Positions 53,304-63,377 of a stretch of DNA of 64,000 nucleotides are shown in pieces. The position numbers and the translations under genes are program-made. The stretch is taken from NCBI RefSeq assembly GCF_001426345.1, contig NZ_LMEM01000001.1:458264-522263 (forward strand), read 5' to 3'. The notes beneath the pieces were generated by a model that had not been told where the DNA came from, did not search any database, and saw only the letters and a list, made by a program, of their open reading frames with translations. Positions within the stretch are counted from its first letter, which is position 1. Every line of letters begins with the position of its first letter. The stretch is from Devosia sp. Root436. Its GTDB lineage: Bacteria > Pseudomonadota > Alphaproteobacteria > Rhizobiales > Devosiaceae.

Positions 53304-56060
53304 TTATTCTGTCACCGGAGCCTCCGGCGCGTCCGGCGCCTCGGGCTCTTCCTCGTCGCCCTCCGGCTCCTTGATATGCTCCACCGACATCACCTTCTCG
53401 CCCTCGGCCGTATCGAAGACGATCACGCCCTGCGTGCTGCGTCCCTTGATACCGATCGGCTTGTCGCCGCCCACCGGCAGGCGGATGGTCTGGCCGCCAT
53501 CGCTGATCAGCATGATCTGGTCGCTGTCTTCCACCGGGAAGCTGGCCACCAGGTTGCCATTGCGCTTGTTGACCGCCATGGCGACGATGCCTTTGCCGCC
53601 GCGTCCGGTGATCCGGTATTCGTGGCTGGAGGTGCGCTTGCCATAGCCGTTTTCGGAAATGGTCAGGATGAACTGCTCGGTGGCGCTCATCTGGGCATAG
53701 CGCTCCTGGTTCAGCTCGCCGGCCACCACGTCGCCTTCGTCCGTGCTGGCTTCGTCCTCGGCACCTTCGCCACGCACGGCGCGGCTCATCTTGAGATAGG
53801 CGGCGCGTTCTTCGGCCGAGGCATCGGAGTGATTGATGACGGCCATGGAGATGACCACGTCGTCCTTGGCCAGCAGGATGCCGCGCACGCCCATGGAGTC
53901 GCGGCCCTTGAACAGGCGCACGTCGTCGGTACGGAAGCGGATGGCCTGGCCGAGCGCGGTGGTCAGCAGCACGTCGTCATTGGCGGTTGCCGTCTCGACG
54001 CCGACGATCTGGTCGCCGTCGTCCAGCTTCATGGCGATCTTGCCGTTCTGGCGCACTTCCACGAAATCGGCCAGCGAATTGCGGCGCACCGTGCCGCGGG
54101 TCGTCGCGAACATGATGTCGAGATTGGCCCAGCTGGTTTCGTCCTCGGGCAGCGGCATGATGGTAGTCAGCCGCTCGCCCTGCTCCAGCGGCAGGATATT
54201 GATCAGGGCCTTGCCGCGTGCATTGGCCTGGGCCAGCGGCAGGCGCCACACCTTGAGCTTGTAGGCAATGCCACGGTCGGTGAAGAACAGCACCGGCGTA
54301 TGGGTATTGGCCACGAACAGCCGAGAGACGAAGTCTTCCTCGCGCGTCGCCATGCCCGAGCGGCCCTTGCCGCCGCGGTTCTGCGAGCGATAGGTCGAGA
54401 GCGGCACGCGCTTGATGTAGCCCTCGTGCGACACGGTCACCACCATGTCCTCCCGGGCGATCAGGTCCTCGTCGTCGAAATCGCCGACCACGTCGGAAAT
54501 CTCGGTGCGGCGCGGGCTGGCGAACTGCTCCTTGATCTCGGTCAGCTCCTGCCGGATGATTTCGACCACGCGTTCACGGCTGCGCAGGATGGCGAGATAG
54601 TCCTCGATCTCGGTGCCCAGGCCATTGAGTTCGTCGCCGATTTCGTCGCGACCCAACGCCGTGAGACGCGCCAGGCGCAGTTCGAGGATGGCGCGCGCCT
54701 GTTCCTCGGAAAGGTTGAACGTGCCGTCCTCGTTGATGCGGTGGCGCGGATCGTCGATCAACGCGATCAGCGGGGCCACGTCCTGTGCCGGCCAGCGGCG
54801 GGTCATCAACTGTTCGCGCGCCGTCGCCGGATCGGGCGCGGTGCGGATCAGGGCGATGACCTCGTCGATATTGGCCACGGCCACGGCCAGGCCGACCAGG
54901 ATATGGGCGCGGTCGCGGGCCTTGTTCAGCAGGAAGCGGGCGCGACGCGTAACCACTTCGTGACGGAAATCGATGAAGGCGCCCAGGATTTCGCGCAGGT
55001 TCATCAATTGCGGCTTGCCGCCATTGAGCGCCACGAAATTGCAGCCGAACGAGCTTTGCAACGCGGTGAAGCGATAAAGCTGGTTCAGCACCACGTCGGG
55101 CAGCGCGTCGCGCTTGATCTCGATGACCACGCGCATGCCTTCGCGCGAGCTTTCGTCGCGCATGTCGGCAATACCCTCGATGCGCTTGTCGCGCACCAGT
55201 TCGGCGATCTTTTCGACCATGGTCGCCTTGTTCACCTGATAGGGCAGTTCGGTAATGATGAGCGCCTCGCGCTCCTTGCGGATTTCTTCCACCGCGACGC
55301 GGCCGCGCACCAGCACCGAGCCACGGCCGGTCTCATAGGCCGAGCGGATGCCTGCACGCCCCAGGATGATGCCGCCGGTCGGAAAGTCCGGCCCCGGCAG
55401 GACCTCCATCAGTTCCTCGGTCAGCACATCGGGATTGTCGAGCAGCAACAGGGCCGCATCGACGGTTTCGCCCAGATTGTGGGTCGGCACGTTGGTCGCC
55501 ATGCCGACGGCGATGCCGCTGCCGCCATTGACCAGCATATTGGGGAAGCGCGCCGGCAGCACGGTCGGCTCATGCTCGGAGCCGTCGTAGTTGTCACGGA
55601 AATCCACCGTGTCCTTGTCGAGGTCATCGAGCAGGGAATTGGTGATCTTCTGCATGCGCACTTCGGTATAGCGCATGGCGGCGGGCATATCGCCATCGAC
55701 CGAGCCGAAATTGCCCTGCCCTTCCACCAGCATTTCTCCCATGGAGAAATCCTGCGCCATGCGCACCAGGGCCATGTAGACCGCGCTGTCGCCGTGGGGG
55801 TGATATTTACCGATCACGTCGCCGACCACGCGGGCCGACTTGCGATAGGGCTTGTTGTATTCGTAGCCGTTCTCGCTCATCGAGAACAGGATGCGCCGAT
55901 GCACCGGCTTGAGGCCATCGCGGACATCAGGCAACGCACGGCTGACGATCACGCTCATCGCATAATCGAGATACGATTTCCGCATCTCGTCGGTGATGGC
56001 AATCAGCGAAATGTCGGAGGGCGGCGGTGCGCCGGTTCCGTCTTGAGGCGTATCGGTCAC
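53304..56060 (-). CDS. gyrA: DNA gyrase subunit A
   Basis: A 918-residue topoisomerase subunit that cuts and rejoins DNA. The catalytic Tyr131 (E. coli Y122) lies in [10 protein letters not shown], and [11 protein letters not shown] is intact. In the quinolone-resistance region S92 aligns with E. coli S83, but the D87 position is Met96 ([13 protein letters not shown]). The GyrA box reads QNRGGKG. An acidic C-terminal tail ([18 protein letters not shown]) follows the beta-pinwheel. Single gene, with an 87-base upstream gap. Confidence 0.97.
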   Translation of the reverse strand: MTDTPQDGTGAPPPSDISLIAITDEMRKSYLDYAMSVIVSRALPDVRDGLKPVHRRILFSMSENGYEYNKPYRKSARVVGDVIGKYHPHGDSAVYMALVRMAQDFSMGEMLVEGQGNFGSVDGDMPAAMRYTEVRMQKITNSLLDDLDKDTVDFRDNYDGSEHEPTVLPARFPNMLVNGGSGIAVGMATNVPTHNLGETVDAALLLLDNPDVLTEELMEVLPGPDFPTGGIILGRAGIRSAYETGRGSVLVRGRVAVEEIRKEREALIITELPYQVNKATMVEKIAELVRDKRIEGIADMRDESSREGMRVVIEIKRDALPDVVLNQLYRFTALQSSFGCNFVALNGGKPQLMNLREILGAFIDFRHEVVTRRARFLLNKARDRAHILVGLAVAVANIDEVIALIRTAPDPATAREQLMTRRWPAQDVAPLIALIDDPRHRINEDGTFNLSEEQARAILELRLARLTALGRDEIGDELNGLGTEIEDYLAILRSRERVVEIIRQELTEIKEQFASPRRTEISDVVGDFDDEDLIAREDMVVTVSHEGYIKRVPLSTYRSQNRGGKGRSGMATREEDFVSRLFVANTHTPVLFFTDRGIAYKLKVWRLPLAQANARGKALINILPLEQGERLTTIMPLPEDETSWANLDIMFATTRGTVRRNSLADFVEVRQNGKIAMKLDDGDQIVGVETATANDDVLLTTALGQAIRFRTDDVRLFKGRDSMGVRGILLAKDDVVISMAVINHSDASAEERAAYLKMSRAVRGEGAEDEASTDEGDVVAGELNQERYAQMSATEQFILTISENGYGKRTSSHEYRITGRGGKGIVAMAVNKRNGNLVASFPVEDSDQIMLISDGGQTIRLPVGGDKPIGIKGRSTQGVIVFDTAEGEKVMSVEHIKEPEGDEEEPEAPDAPEAPVTE

Positions 56061-56147
56061 TGGGATGATTCTTGGTTGTTCGAACTGCTCTCTATCTAGG
56101 CGATTCCGGGGGGAATTGCCAATTTTGCCCCGAACGGCCTGTGGAGA

Positions 56148-57368
56148 TCAGGCCGGCGCCAGAGGCTGCCTTTTCATCTGCCGGAAACTCGGCACGATCA
56201 GGGGTGCAAATGCCGCTACAAGGTAGAGCATAGCGGTGACGCCCAGGGCGACGGATATGCCCCAGGAGTCCACCAGAAGCCCGGCATAGACGCCACCAAA
56301 CGGCATGAGCGCCCAGGCCAGTGCACCAAACAGCGCAATGACCCGGCCCACCACCGGCGCGGGGATGCGCTCGAACAGGATAACGCCGATGATCGGGTTG
56401 ATGGACCCGGCCGATATGCCGCCGAACAGCAGCACGGTAACGATGACCGGCAGTGGCAGATCGAGCGCCAGCACGCTCATGGCCAGCGGCCCGCAGCAGA
56501 AGAAGCCCGCCGTATAGAGCAGGAGCCGCGGCAGGCGGTGGCCGACGGCGGCCGCGATCGCTGCCCCAAGAATGGCGCCGGCCGAAAATGTGGCGAGCAG
56601 AATCCCGACCCAGCTCACATCGAGGCCCGAACTGCGCACCCAGACCGGCAACAGCACCGCGGAATAGGCCATGTCGAAAAGGTTGGTTATCGCGATCATG
56701 ATCACCAGGCTGACCAGCACCGGATCGCTGCGCAGCACCGTCCATCCCGCTGTCAATTCGGCGCGATAGGTGGTGTCGCGCTGCTGGAATGGCGCGCGCT
56801 GCGCCGGAATGCCGAGGCCGACGGCCAGGGCCGACAGCACAAAGGCCAGCGCATTGACCAGCAAGGCCGGCGCCGGTCCGAGCAGCGCAATGAGAACCCC
56901 TGCCCCCGCCGCGCCCAGCGTTCCGGCCAGCCGGTCGCTGGCGCCCATGACACCGGTCACGCGTTCCATCGGCAGTTGGCCCAGCGCCGCCACCATGGGC
57001 ACCAGCGCCTGCTTGGCGGCGTCTGGCGGCGCGCGCAGCACGCCGAGCAGCGCCACCGCCGGCAACAGGACCCAGATGGAGAGCAAGCCGGCCCAGAACA
57101 GCAGCGGCACCAGCGCCACGGCGGCGGCCGACAGCATGTCGCACCAAAGCGAGACGCGCCTGGCGCCGATCCGGTCGATCAATGGGCCACCCAGCGCCTT
57201 TGCCACCACATAGGGCAGCATCTCGGCAAAGCCGGCCAGCCCGGTGAGAACCGGGCTGCCGGTCGTGGTCAGCACCAGCCACGGAATGGCAATGGCGGAA
57301 AGCCGCGTGCCCGAAGTCGACAGCACCGTGGCGCCGGCCAGGGCGACGAAGGCGCGGTGCACGCTCAT
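56148..57368 (-). CDS. MFS transporter (ArsR-linked, efflux-type)
   Basis: A 406-residue, 12-helix transporter. The motif A region after helix 2 reads GGPLIDRIGARRVSLW, helix 5 has PMVAALGQLPMERVTGVMGASDRL, and GRVIALFGALAWALMPFGG is near the end. The pattern is that of the multidrug-type exporters. It overlaps the ArsR-type regulator by ATGA, a common regulator-exporter pair; the substrate is unknown. The start at 57368 fits this overlap. Confidence 0.87.
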   Translation of the reverse strand: MSVHRAFVALAGATVLSTSGTRLSAIAIPWLVLTTTGSPVLTGLAGFAEMLPYVVAKALGGPLIDRIGARRVSLWCDMLSAAAVALVPLLFWAGLLSIWVLLPAVALLGVLRAPPDAAKQALVPMVAALGQLPMERVTGVMGASDRLAGTLGAAGAGVLIALLGPAPALLVNALAFVLSALAVGLGIPAQRAPFQQRDTTYRAELTAGWTVLRSDPVLVSLVIMIAITNLFDMAYSAVLLPVWVRSSGLDVSWVGILLATFSAGAILGAAIAAAVGHRLPRLLLYTAGFFCCGPLAMSVLALDLPLPVIVTVLLFGGISAGSINPIIGVILFERIPAPVVGRVIALFGALAWALMPFGGVYAGLLVDSWGISVALGVTAMLYLVAAFAPLIVPSFRQMKRQPLAPA

Positions 57369-57976
57369 TGCGCCTCTCCGGCCTGCGGTTCGCCGACATT
57401 GGGCGCCGCGTGGAGGATGAAGGTCATCGGCCGCATATTTTCCGGCAGCGGCGTACCCAGTGCCGGCGCCGCCGCCATGGCCTCCCACAGCAGGGTCTGC
57501 AGCTTTTCCACCAGCGCTCTTGCCGCTTCAGCGGTCATGGGGATGGTATAATCGCTGACCGTGGACGCCTGCCGCCATGCCTGCGGCAGCTCGGGATAAG
57601 CGGCCAGGGCGCGCTGCATCTGCCGCATCTGCCCGTGCAGGGCCGCCTGTTCGAAGGCCAGCCCCAGTTCCAGCGCCTCGCCTTCCGCATGTGCCGGCAT
57701 GACACTGGTCGCTTCGTGTCGGGCCCGCCACCAGCGGTCACGCTGGCTGCCCCGCGCTGCATCCTCCTCGATGAAGCCGTGCTGCGCCAACTGCCGCAGG
57801 TGATAGCTCGTTGCCCCTGAATTCAGCCCCAGCCGCGCCGCCAGACCGGAAGCCGTGGCCGGACCCTCGATGCGCAGCAGCCCCAGCATGCGCAGCCGCA
57901 GGGGATGGGTCAGCGCCTTGAGCGCCGTCGCATCGGGGACGACGCTTTTGATATCGCGCAACGGCTGTTCGGGCAT
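57365..57976 (-). CDS. ArsR-type winged-helix regulator
   Basis: A 203-residue regulator with an N-terminal HTH_20/ArsR wing (LKALTHPLRLRMLGLLRIEGPATASGLAARLGLNS then SYHLRQLAQHGFIEED). The cysteine metal site of true ArsR proteins is absent; the C-terminal 100 residues are helical and may bind a drug-like ligand. It is translated with the MFS gene, which it probably represses. Confidence 0.85.
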   Translation of the reverse strand: MPEQPLRDIKSVVPDATALKALTHPLRLRMLGLLRIEGPATASGLAARLGLNSGATSYHLRQLAQHGFIEEDAARGSQRDRWWRARHEATSVMPAHAEGEALELGLAFEQAALHGQMRQMQRALAAYPELPQAWRQASTVSDYTIPMTAEAARALVEKLQTLLWEAMAAAPALGTPLPENMRPMTFILHAAPNVGEPQAGEAQ

Positions 57977-58100
57977 GGCTCGACCTCGTCAATGGCCCAG
58001 CCCTACCAGCGCAAAGAATTATTTGCAAACATATCTTTGCAATCTCTTGTCCGGCGAAGCGACACCCTGTAGTCTCAAACGACACTTCGGAGATCGGACT

Positions 58101-58538
58101 ATGGCGCTCAAGCGGATGGACAATATCGGAATCGTCGTCGAGGACCTCGGCGCGACGATCGATTTCTTTCTCGAACTCGGGCTCGAGCTCGAAGGGCGGG
58201 CTACGGTCGAAGGCGAATGGGCCGGCCGGGTCACCGGCCTGGGTGACCAGCATGTCGAGATTGCCATGATGCGCACGCCGGACGGCCACAGCCGGCTGGA
58301 GCTTTCCCGCTTCATCAGGCCCACCGTCCTCGCGGATCACCGCAACGCCCCGGTCAATGCACTGGGCTATCTGCGCGCCATGTTCACGGTGGACGATATC
58401 GACGCGACGCTTGCAAGGCTCACCGCGCGCGGTGCGCAGCTCGTCGGCGAGGTAGTGCAGTATGAAAACGTCTACCGCCTCTGCTACATCCGCGGCCCCG
58501 AAGGGCTTCTCATCGGGCTCGCCGAGGAACTCGGCTGA
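58101..58538 (+). CDS. VOC (glyoxalase/bleomycin resistance) family protein
   Basis: A 145-residue protein of two beta-alpha-beta-beta-beta modules: RMDNIGIVVEDLGATIDFFLELGLELEG, VEIAMMRTPDGHSRLELSRF and MFTVDDIDATLARLTARGAQLVG, ending in IRGPEGLLIGLAEELG. It probably binds a metal and a small ligand; substrate unknown. The ATG at 58101 lies just after GGAG; the frame extends upstream into the ArsR promoter region without support. Confidence 0.86.
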   Translation: MALKRMDNIGIVVEDLGATIDFFLELGLELEGRATVEGEWAGRVTGLGDQHVEIAMMRTPDGHSRLELSRFIRPTVLADHRNAPVNALGYLRAMFTVDDIDATLARLTARGAQLVGEVVQYENVYRLCYIRGPEGLLIGLAEELG

Positions 58539-58544
58539 GGCGCC

Positions 58545-58949
58545 TCAGGCGGCGTCGAACACTGTCCGCGCCGAGCTGATCCGCTTGTGGTTCTCGCTCG
58601 CCCATTCGATCAGATGCCCGAAGGGCACGATGATCGACTCGCCCATCGGCGTCAGCCGATATTCCACCGAGGGCGGCTTGGTGTCGTAGACGCGCCGCGC
58701 GACCAGGCCATCGCGCTGCAGGTCGCGCAGGGTCTGGGTCAGCATTTTCTGGGAAATATCGGGCACTTCGCGCCGCAGCTGGTTGAAGCGCCTGGGGCCG
58801 TCGGCCAGCGTCATCACCAGCAGCATGCTCCATTTGTCGCTGATGCGGTCCAGCACGCCGCGCACCGGGCAATCGGCGAGCGAGCCGCCGGCGCTCTGCT
58901 CGGCCCATTTGGCGACATAGAGACCGGCTTCTTCCAGCGCGCTGAGCAT
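58545..58949 (-). CDS. HxlR family transcriptional regulator
   Basis: A 134-residue winged-helix regulator: [51 protein letters not shown] and [10 protein letters not shown] are the HxlR signature. GGAGG eight bases before the ATG at 58949 favours it over a GTG at 58958. It is divergent from the NmrA-like gene, a frequent pair in proteobacteria; many family members sense electrophiles or quinones through a cysteine (here C30 in DCPVR). Confidence 0.9.
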   Translation of the reverse strand: MLSALEEAGLYVAKWAEQSAGGSLADCPVRGVLDRISDKWSMLLVMTLADGPRRFNQLRREVPDISQKMLTQTLRDLQRDGLVARRVYDTKPPSVEYRLTPMGESIIVPFGHLIEWASENHKRISSARTVFDAA

Positions 58950-59087
58950 GGGGGGCACCTCCAGGTGACGTTATGCGGCAAAAGTGCCTCCTTTCGGCGC
59001 TGCCTCGCGCATACTAGATAGCACTCTCCATTCGATACTTACTCCCCGCCGGCATGTGCCGCAAGCAGGGCAATCAGGAGATTTGCG

Positions 59088-59966
59088 ATGACGCAGTTCA
59101 AGGACAAGACGCTGCTGGTGACCGGCGCGGCAGGCCAGTTCGGCCGGCTGGCCGTGGCCGAATTGCTGGCGCGCGGCGCGACCCGCATTGTCGCCGGCAC
59201 CCGCGATCCGGCCCAGCTTGCCGATGTGGCGGCGCAGGGTGTGGACGTCCGCCGGCTCGATTTCGACGATGCCGCTTCGCTGTCCACCGGCTTTGCCGGA
59301 GTGGATCGGACCCTGATCATCAGCACCGTTGCCCACAACCGCCGCGAGCAGCAGGTTGCCGCCGTCGCAGCCGCCAAGGCGGCCGGCGTCAGCTATCTCG
59401 CCTATACCTCGGCGCCCCATGCCCGCCCCAATGCCGACGCGGGCGGCATTGCCGACCATTACTGGACCGAGCAGGCCATCGCCGCCTCGGGCCTCGACTT
59501 CACCCTGCTGCGCAACCACATCTATGCCGACATGACCATTGTCGGCGCGGCGTCAGCATTGTCGAGCGGCCAGCTGTTCGACGCTACCGATGGCGGCGGC
59601 CGCAACTATGTCAGCCGCGCCGATACCGCCCGCACCGCCGCCGGCGCCCTGCTGTCGGCAACGGGCAAGGACATAATCGACGTCACCGGCCCTGCCCCGG
59701 TCACCCAGGCCGAGGTCGCGGCGCTCTATACGAAGCTCACTGGCAAGCCGGTGGCCCGCATCGGCCTCAGCGCCGAGCAGTTGCAAGCGGGCCTCGAAGC
59801 CGCCGGTCTCCCCGGCTTCTATGCCGCCCTCCTCGTCGCCTTCGACCGCGACGCCGCCGCCGGCTACCACGCCATTACGACCGACGCCGTCGAGCGCTAT
59901 TCCGGGCGGAAGCCGCAGGCACTGGCGGCGTTTCTGGAAGAGAACAAGGCGGCGCTGACGCCGTAA
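59088..59966 (+). CDS. NmrA/QorB-like NAD(P)-binding oxidoreductase
   Basis: A 292-residue protein with an extended SDR fold: LLVTGAAGQFGRLAVAELLARG is the nucleotide loop, TLIISTVAHNRREQQ and ISYLAYTSAPHA-type YLAYTSAPHARP the core strands, and FTLLRNHIYADM the substrate side. The family includes QorB quinone reductases and NADP-sensing NmrA. It is divergent from HxlR and probably controlled by it. AGGAGA precedes the ATG at 59088. Confidence 0.88.
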   Translation: MTQFKDKTLLVTGAAGQFGRLAVAELLARGATRIVAGTRDPAQLADVAAQGVDVRRLDFDDAASLSTGFAGVDRTLIISTVAHNRREQQVAAVAAAKAAGVSYLAYTSAPHARPNADAGGIADHYWTEQAIAASGLDFTLLRNHIYADMTIVGAASALSSGQLFDATDGGGRNYVSRADTARTAAGALLSATGKDIIDVTGPAPVTQAEVAALYTKLTGKPVARIGLSAEQLQAGLEAAGLPGFYAALLVAFDRDAAAGYHAITTDAVERYSGRKPQALAAFLEENKAALTP

Positions 59967-59980
59967 AGGCCATCCACCTG

Positions 59981-60059
59981 CACGGCGTCATTTCCGCGAA
60001 AGCGGGAATCTCTCTTGCCATATGAAAGGGATTCCCGCTTTCGCGGGAATGACGCCGTG
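59981..60059. repeat. 79-bp palindromic repeat (GTCATTCCCGCGAAAGC family), copy B
   Basis: Arms of 30 bases (59981-60010 and 60030-60059, one mismatch) around a 19-base centre, 15 bases after the stop of the NmrA-like gene. The arms share the GTCATT(T/C)CCGCGAAAGC core with the repeat at 43533-43609. The centre differs between the two copies. Confidence 0.92.
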
Positions 60060-60187
60060 GTTTTTCGGTAGGCATCCCAACATTCTTGCAACAATCCGCC
60101 CCGAACACCGGTCCTTGCCGGACGCATAGGTGACAACCCGCCGAAATCGCGCCAATTTGTCGCTGCATTCGCGGAGTCGGGGTCGCC

Positions 60188-62581
60188 GTGTCAGTTGGTT
60201 CGTTCTTCAGCCGTGTCTGGGCACGTTTTGCCTATGACCGTTCTATCGGCTTCGGCCTCGAATATATCGGCCTTACCACCCTGCGCTATCCGCGCGCCGT
60301 CGCCCTCGCGGTGCTGGCCTTCTCCATTCTCTGCTTCACCCAGATTCCCAAGGCCAATGTCGATGGCGACCTGCTGCGCGTCTATGCCCATTCCGGCGAG
60401 CATTACGATGCCTATGCGCAGCTGTCGGAAACCTTCGGCACCTTCGAGAATGACATCTATGTGCTGGTCTCCTCCCCGCGGCTGACCGAGCCGGAAACGC
60501 TGGAGCGGGTCCGCGAACTGGCCTTCGATCTCGAGCTCAACGAATTTGCCGTGGGCACCATGTCGCCCTTCACCCTGCGCAAACCCGATGGCCGCGGCGG
60601 TTCGGTGCCGGCCGTACCCGAGGGGATGGACGATTTCGCCGAAGTCGCCGTGGCGTTGGGCGACCTGCAGCAGAACGACCCGATGATGCGCAATCTCATC
60701 ACGCCCGATCTCAGCGGCGTGGTGCTCATCATGTTCCCCAATCAGGAGATGACCAAGGGCGACGGCACCAAGCGGATGATCGCATCGCTGCGCGAAACCA
60801 TCGCGCCCTATCAGGACGAGAACATTTCCATCGAGCTGACCGGACCGCCGATCTGGACCTCGGAAATGCTCAATGCGGCGGTGGACGACCAGGTCAAGTT
60901 CACCGTCTGGGGCTTTGGCCTCGGCGCCGTCATCGCCCTGCTCGCCTTGCGCTCATTGCCCGGCGCGCTGCTGGTGGCAGCCATGCCGTTCCTCGCGGTC
61001 ATGTGGTCGATGGGCATCATCCTGCTCTTTTTCGGCTCCTTCTCCTTCCTCACCATCATCGTCACGACGCTGGTGCTGGTCATCAGTTTCGCCGAATCCA
61101 TGTTCTTCATCTTCAACTGGCTGGCCTATTGGCGCGACGGCATGGAGCCCAACAAGGCGGTGGATGCCACGGTCAAGCTGGTCGGTCCTGCCGCGGGCCT
61201 GACCATGCTGACCACTTTGGTCAGCTTCGCCTCGCTCTGGCTGACGCCCGGCCAGGGCGTGCAGGAGTTTTCCATTGCCGGCGCCATCGGCACCTTCCTG
61301 CTGTTCGTCTGCCTCATGACCTTCCTGCCGCTGATGCTCAAGGCCGCCGTGCGCATGGGCTTCAAGGCGCCCAAGCGGAGCAGCCTGGTGCTGACGGCGC
61401 CGCTGCCGCTGGCCTGGTTCATCGCCAGCCGCTTCGGGCGGCTGCTCTCGATCCTGGCCATCGTCGTCACCCTCCTGCTCTTCATCCCCTATGGCCTGAT
61501 CAAGCCGCATTTCTCGTTCGAGGATTTCGTGGCCAAGGACTCGACGGCGCTGACGGCCGCCGAAGAGATCGACGATGGCGTAGGGGGCGTGGCGCCGCTC
61601 TATATCCGCGTGCCGCTGCAGGACAATGATCCCAATGTCACGCCGCGCGATTTCGAGACCATTCGGGCCGTGCACGAAATTCTCGAATCCCATCTGGGCG
61701 TCAACAAGGTCATCTCCGCCGCGGCGCTGACCAACTATACCGATAGCGGCTTTACCCGCGAGGAGGTGTTCGACGCGGTCGGCCCCTTCATGCGCAAGCG
61801 CTTCGTTACCGATGACGGCAGCCAGGCGCTGGTGACCGGCTTCATGCCCACCATCATCGACTCCGAAGACCTCAAGCTGCTGGTGGAAAACGTCACCGCC
61901 GAAATGAAGGCGGCGGGGATAGAGGGCGCCGAAATCGGCGGCTTCCGCATCCTGACCACCTTCGCCACCGACCAGATCGTCTATGGGTTGCAGCTCGACC
62001 TGACCCTGTCGGTGCTGGTCAATATCGGCCTGATCGGCTTCGCCTTCCAGTCCTTCCGGGTGGCTTTGGCCTCGGCCATTCCCAACCTGTTCCCGGTGCT
62101 GGGCACCATTGCCTGGCTCTATTTCACCGGCCAGGGGCTGCAATTGACCACGGTCATCGCCCTCACCATCGCCTTCGGCATCGCGGTGGACGACACGGTG
62201 CATTTCCTGTCGCATTACCTGCATTCCCGGCGCGAGGAAAAGCGGCCGCATCTGGAGGCGGTCAAGCATACGCTCGACCGTATCGGCGGCGCCATCGTCG
62301 CCACCACCATCATCCTGTGCTCGGGGGTAGTGATCGTCACCTTCTCCGAGCTGCCACAGGTGGCCCTGTTCGGCACGCTGTTTGTCTCGACGCTGGCCTT
62401 TGCCGTCATCGGCGATCTGTTCATCCTGCCGGCCTTGCTGGCGGCGGGCGGCAAGTTCTTCCAGCCGCTCGGCAAGATCAAGGTGCGCACCGCCGACCAC
62501 GACCCGACGCCCGACGATCCCACCGGCGACACCGTGACCGGCGAAGGCGGCACCGAAGGCGGGCAGCCGCATACGACATGA
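60188..62581 (+). CDS. MMPL/RND family transporter
   Basis: A 797-residue exporter in two matching halves, each a membrane helix, a large periplasmic domain and a bundle of helices. Conserved helix-4-like segments with acidic residues are LVISFAESMFFIFNWL and TIAFGIAVDDTVHFLSHYL, the proton-relay region of this class. Similar two-half proteins move lipids such as hopanoids (HpnN). No hopanoid gene is nearby, so the cargo is unknown. The start is a GTG with only a weak purine-rich upstream region; the C-terminus is acidic and disordered. Confidence 0.85.
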   Translation: MSVGSFFSRVWARFAYDRSIGFGLEYIGLTTLRYPRAVALAVLAFSILCFTQIPKANVDGDLLRVYAHSGEHYDAYAQLSETFGTFENDIYVLVSSPRLTEPETLERVRELAFDLELNEFAVGTMSPFTLRKPDGRGGSVPAVPEGMDDFAEVAVALGDLQQNDPMMRNLITPDLSGVVLIMFPNQEMTKGDGTKRMIASLRETIAPYQDENISIELTGPPIWTSEMLNAAVDDQVKFTVWGFGLGAVIALLALRSLPGALLVAAMPFLAVMWSMGIILLFFGSFSFLTIIVTTLVLVISFAESMFFIFNWLAYWRDGMEPNKAVDATVKLVGPAAGLTMLTTLVSFASLWLTPGQGVQEFSIAGAIGTFLLFVCLMTFLPLMLKAAVRMGFKAPKRSSLVLTAPLPLAWFIASRFGRLLSILAIVVTLLLFIPYGLIKPHFSFEDFVAKDSTALTAAEEIDDGVGGVAPLYIRVPLQDNDPNVTPRDFETIRAVHEILESHLGVNKVISAAALTNYTDSGFTREEVFDAVGPFMRKRFVTDDGSQALVTGFMPTIIDSEDLKLLVENVTAEMKAAGIEGAEIGGFRILTTFATDQIVYGLQLDLTLSVLVNIGLIGFAFQSFRVALASAIPNLFPVLGTIAWLYFTGQGLQLTTVIALTIAFGIAVDDTVHFLSHYLHSRREEKRPHLEAVKHTLDRIGGAIVATTIILCSGVVIVTFSELPQVALFGTLFVSTLAFAVIGDLFILPALLAAGGKFFQPLGKIKVRTADHDPTPDDPTGDTVTGEGGTEGGQPHTT

Positions 62582-62737
62582 TGGGCAGGCGCTTGCGAGC
62601 CCAAGCGGCGCCCGCTTACATGGTCGCGCTTTTGATTCTGCAGCGGCCCCGAATCGGGGGTTTGCGGCATGCAGGAACTTGGTATCGATTGGGGATGAAA
62701 TCTGCCGGGGGCATGTTTCACTGGAGGCTTTGGACAA

Positions 62738-63259
62738 ATGAGCAAATTCGGACCCCTGTCGCGCGCCGCGGCCATGGCAGGCCTGCTGGCTGCGGCCGGC
62801 GCGGCCCCGGCCCTTGCGGCGCCGGCCGACGTGGCCCTGCTGCAATCTTATATAGGGGACTGGAGCGGGACCGGTGTTCTCATTGGCGCCAATACCGAAA
62901 CCGTGCGGTGCCGCATGTCGCTGACCCAGGGCAACCAGGACAAGGTTAACTACAGCGGTCGCTGCACCCTGGCCGGCACGCGGCTGACGGTGGCCGGCAC
63001 CATGGCTTATATCGAGGCCAGCAAGCGCTTCGAGGCGGCCATGAGTTCCAACGCCACCTTTACCGGCGTCGCCATCGGCCAGAAGCGCGGCAGCGGGCTG
63101 GTATTCAACCTGCGCGAGCGCGACAAGGACGAAGAGGGCAAGGATCTCAGCATTTCCGCGCAGATCAGCCTCAAGGACGACGCCATCGAGGTGGCCTTCG
63201 AAGTGGTCTATGTCGAGAGCGGGGATAGCCTGCGCGCGGAGGTGCCGTTTTCCCGGTAA
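62738..63259 (+). CDS. Secreted hypothetical protein
   Basis: A 173-residue protein with a signal peptide (cleavage after ALA, about residue 27). The mature part is a strand-rich lipocalin-like or beta-barrel-type domain: YIGDWSGTGVLIG, MSLTQGNQDKVNYSGRC with a possible Cys pair (C58, C76), and a highly charged loop RERDKDEEGK. I do not recognise a named family. It is downstream of the MMPL gene by 156 bases. Confidence 0.65.
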   Translation: MSKFGPLSRAAAMAGLLAAAGAAPALAAPADVALLQSYIGDWSGTGVLIGANTETVRCRMSLTQGNQDKVNYSGRCTLAGTRLTVAGTMAYIEASKRFEAAMSSNATFTGVAIGQKRGSGLVFNLRERDKDEEGKDLSISAQISLKDDAIEVAFEVVYVESGDSLRAEVPFSR

Positions 63260-63377
63260 CGTTTCCGGGGCCGGACGACAAATCGTAGCCGATTTGGTTT
63301 TGTTCTCAGGACTTTGCGGCTGAAGAAGTCTTAACCAGCTTTGCGCTACCGTTCCTGCATTCTACAGGAGCGCCCAA

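Noticed and set aside
53250-56099. 949-codon open frame antisense to gyrA
   Set aside because: Covers gyrA exactly and has biased, featureless composition. gyrA motifs are complete.
53304-56147. Replication origin near gyrA
   Set aside because: No dnaA, dnaN or gyrB, no DnaA-box cluster and no AT-rich unwinding region.
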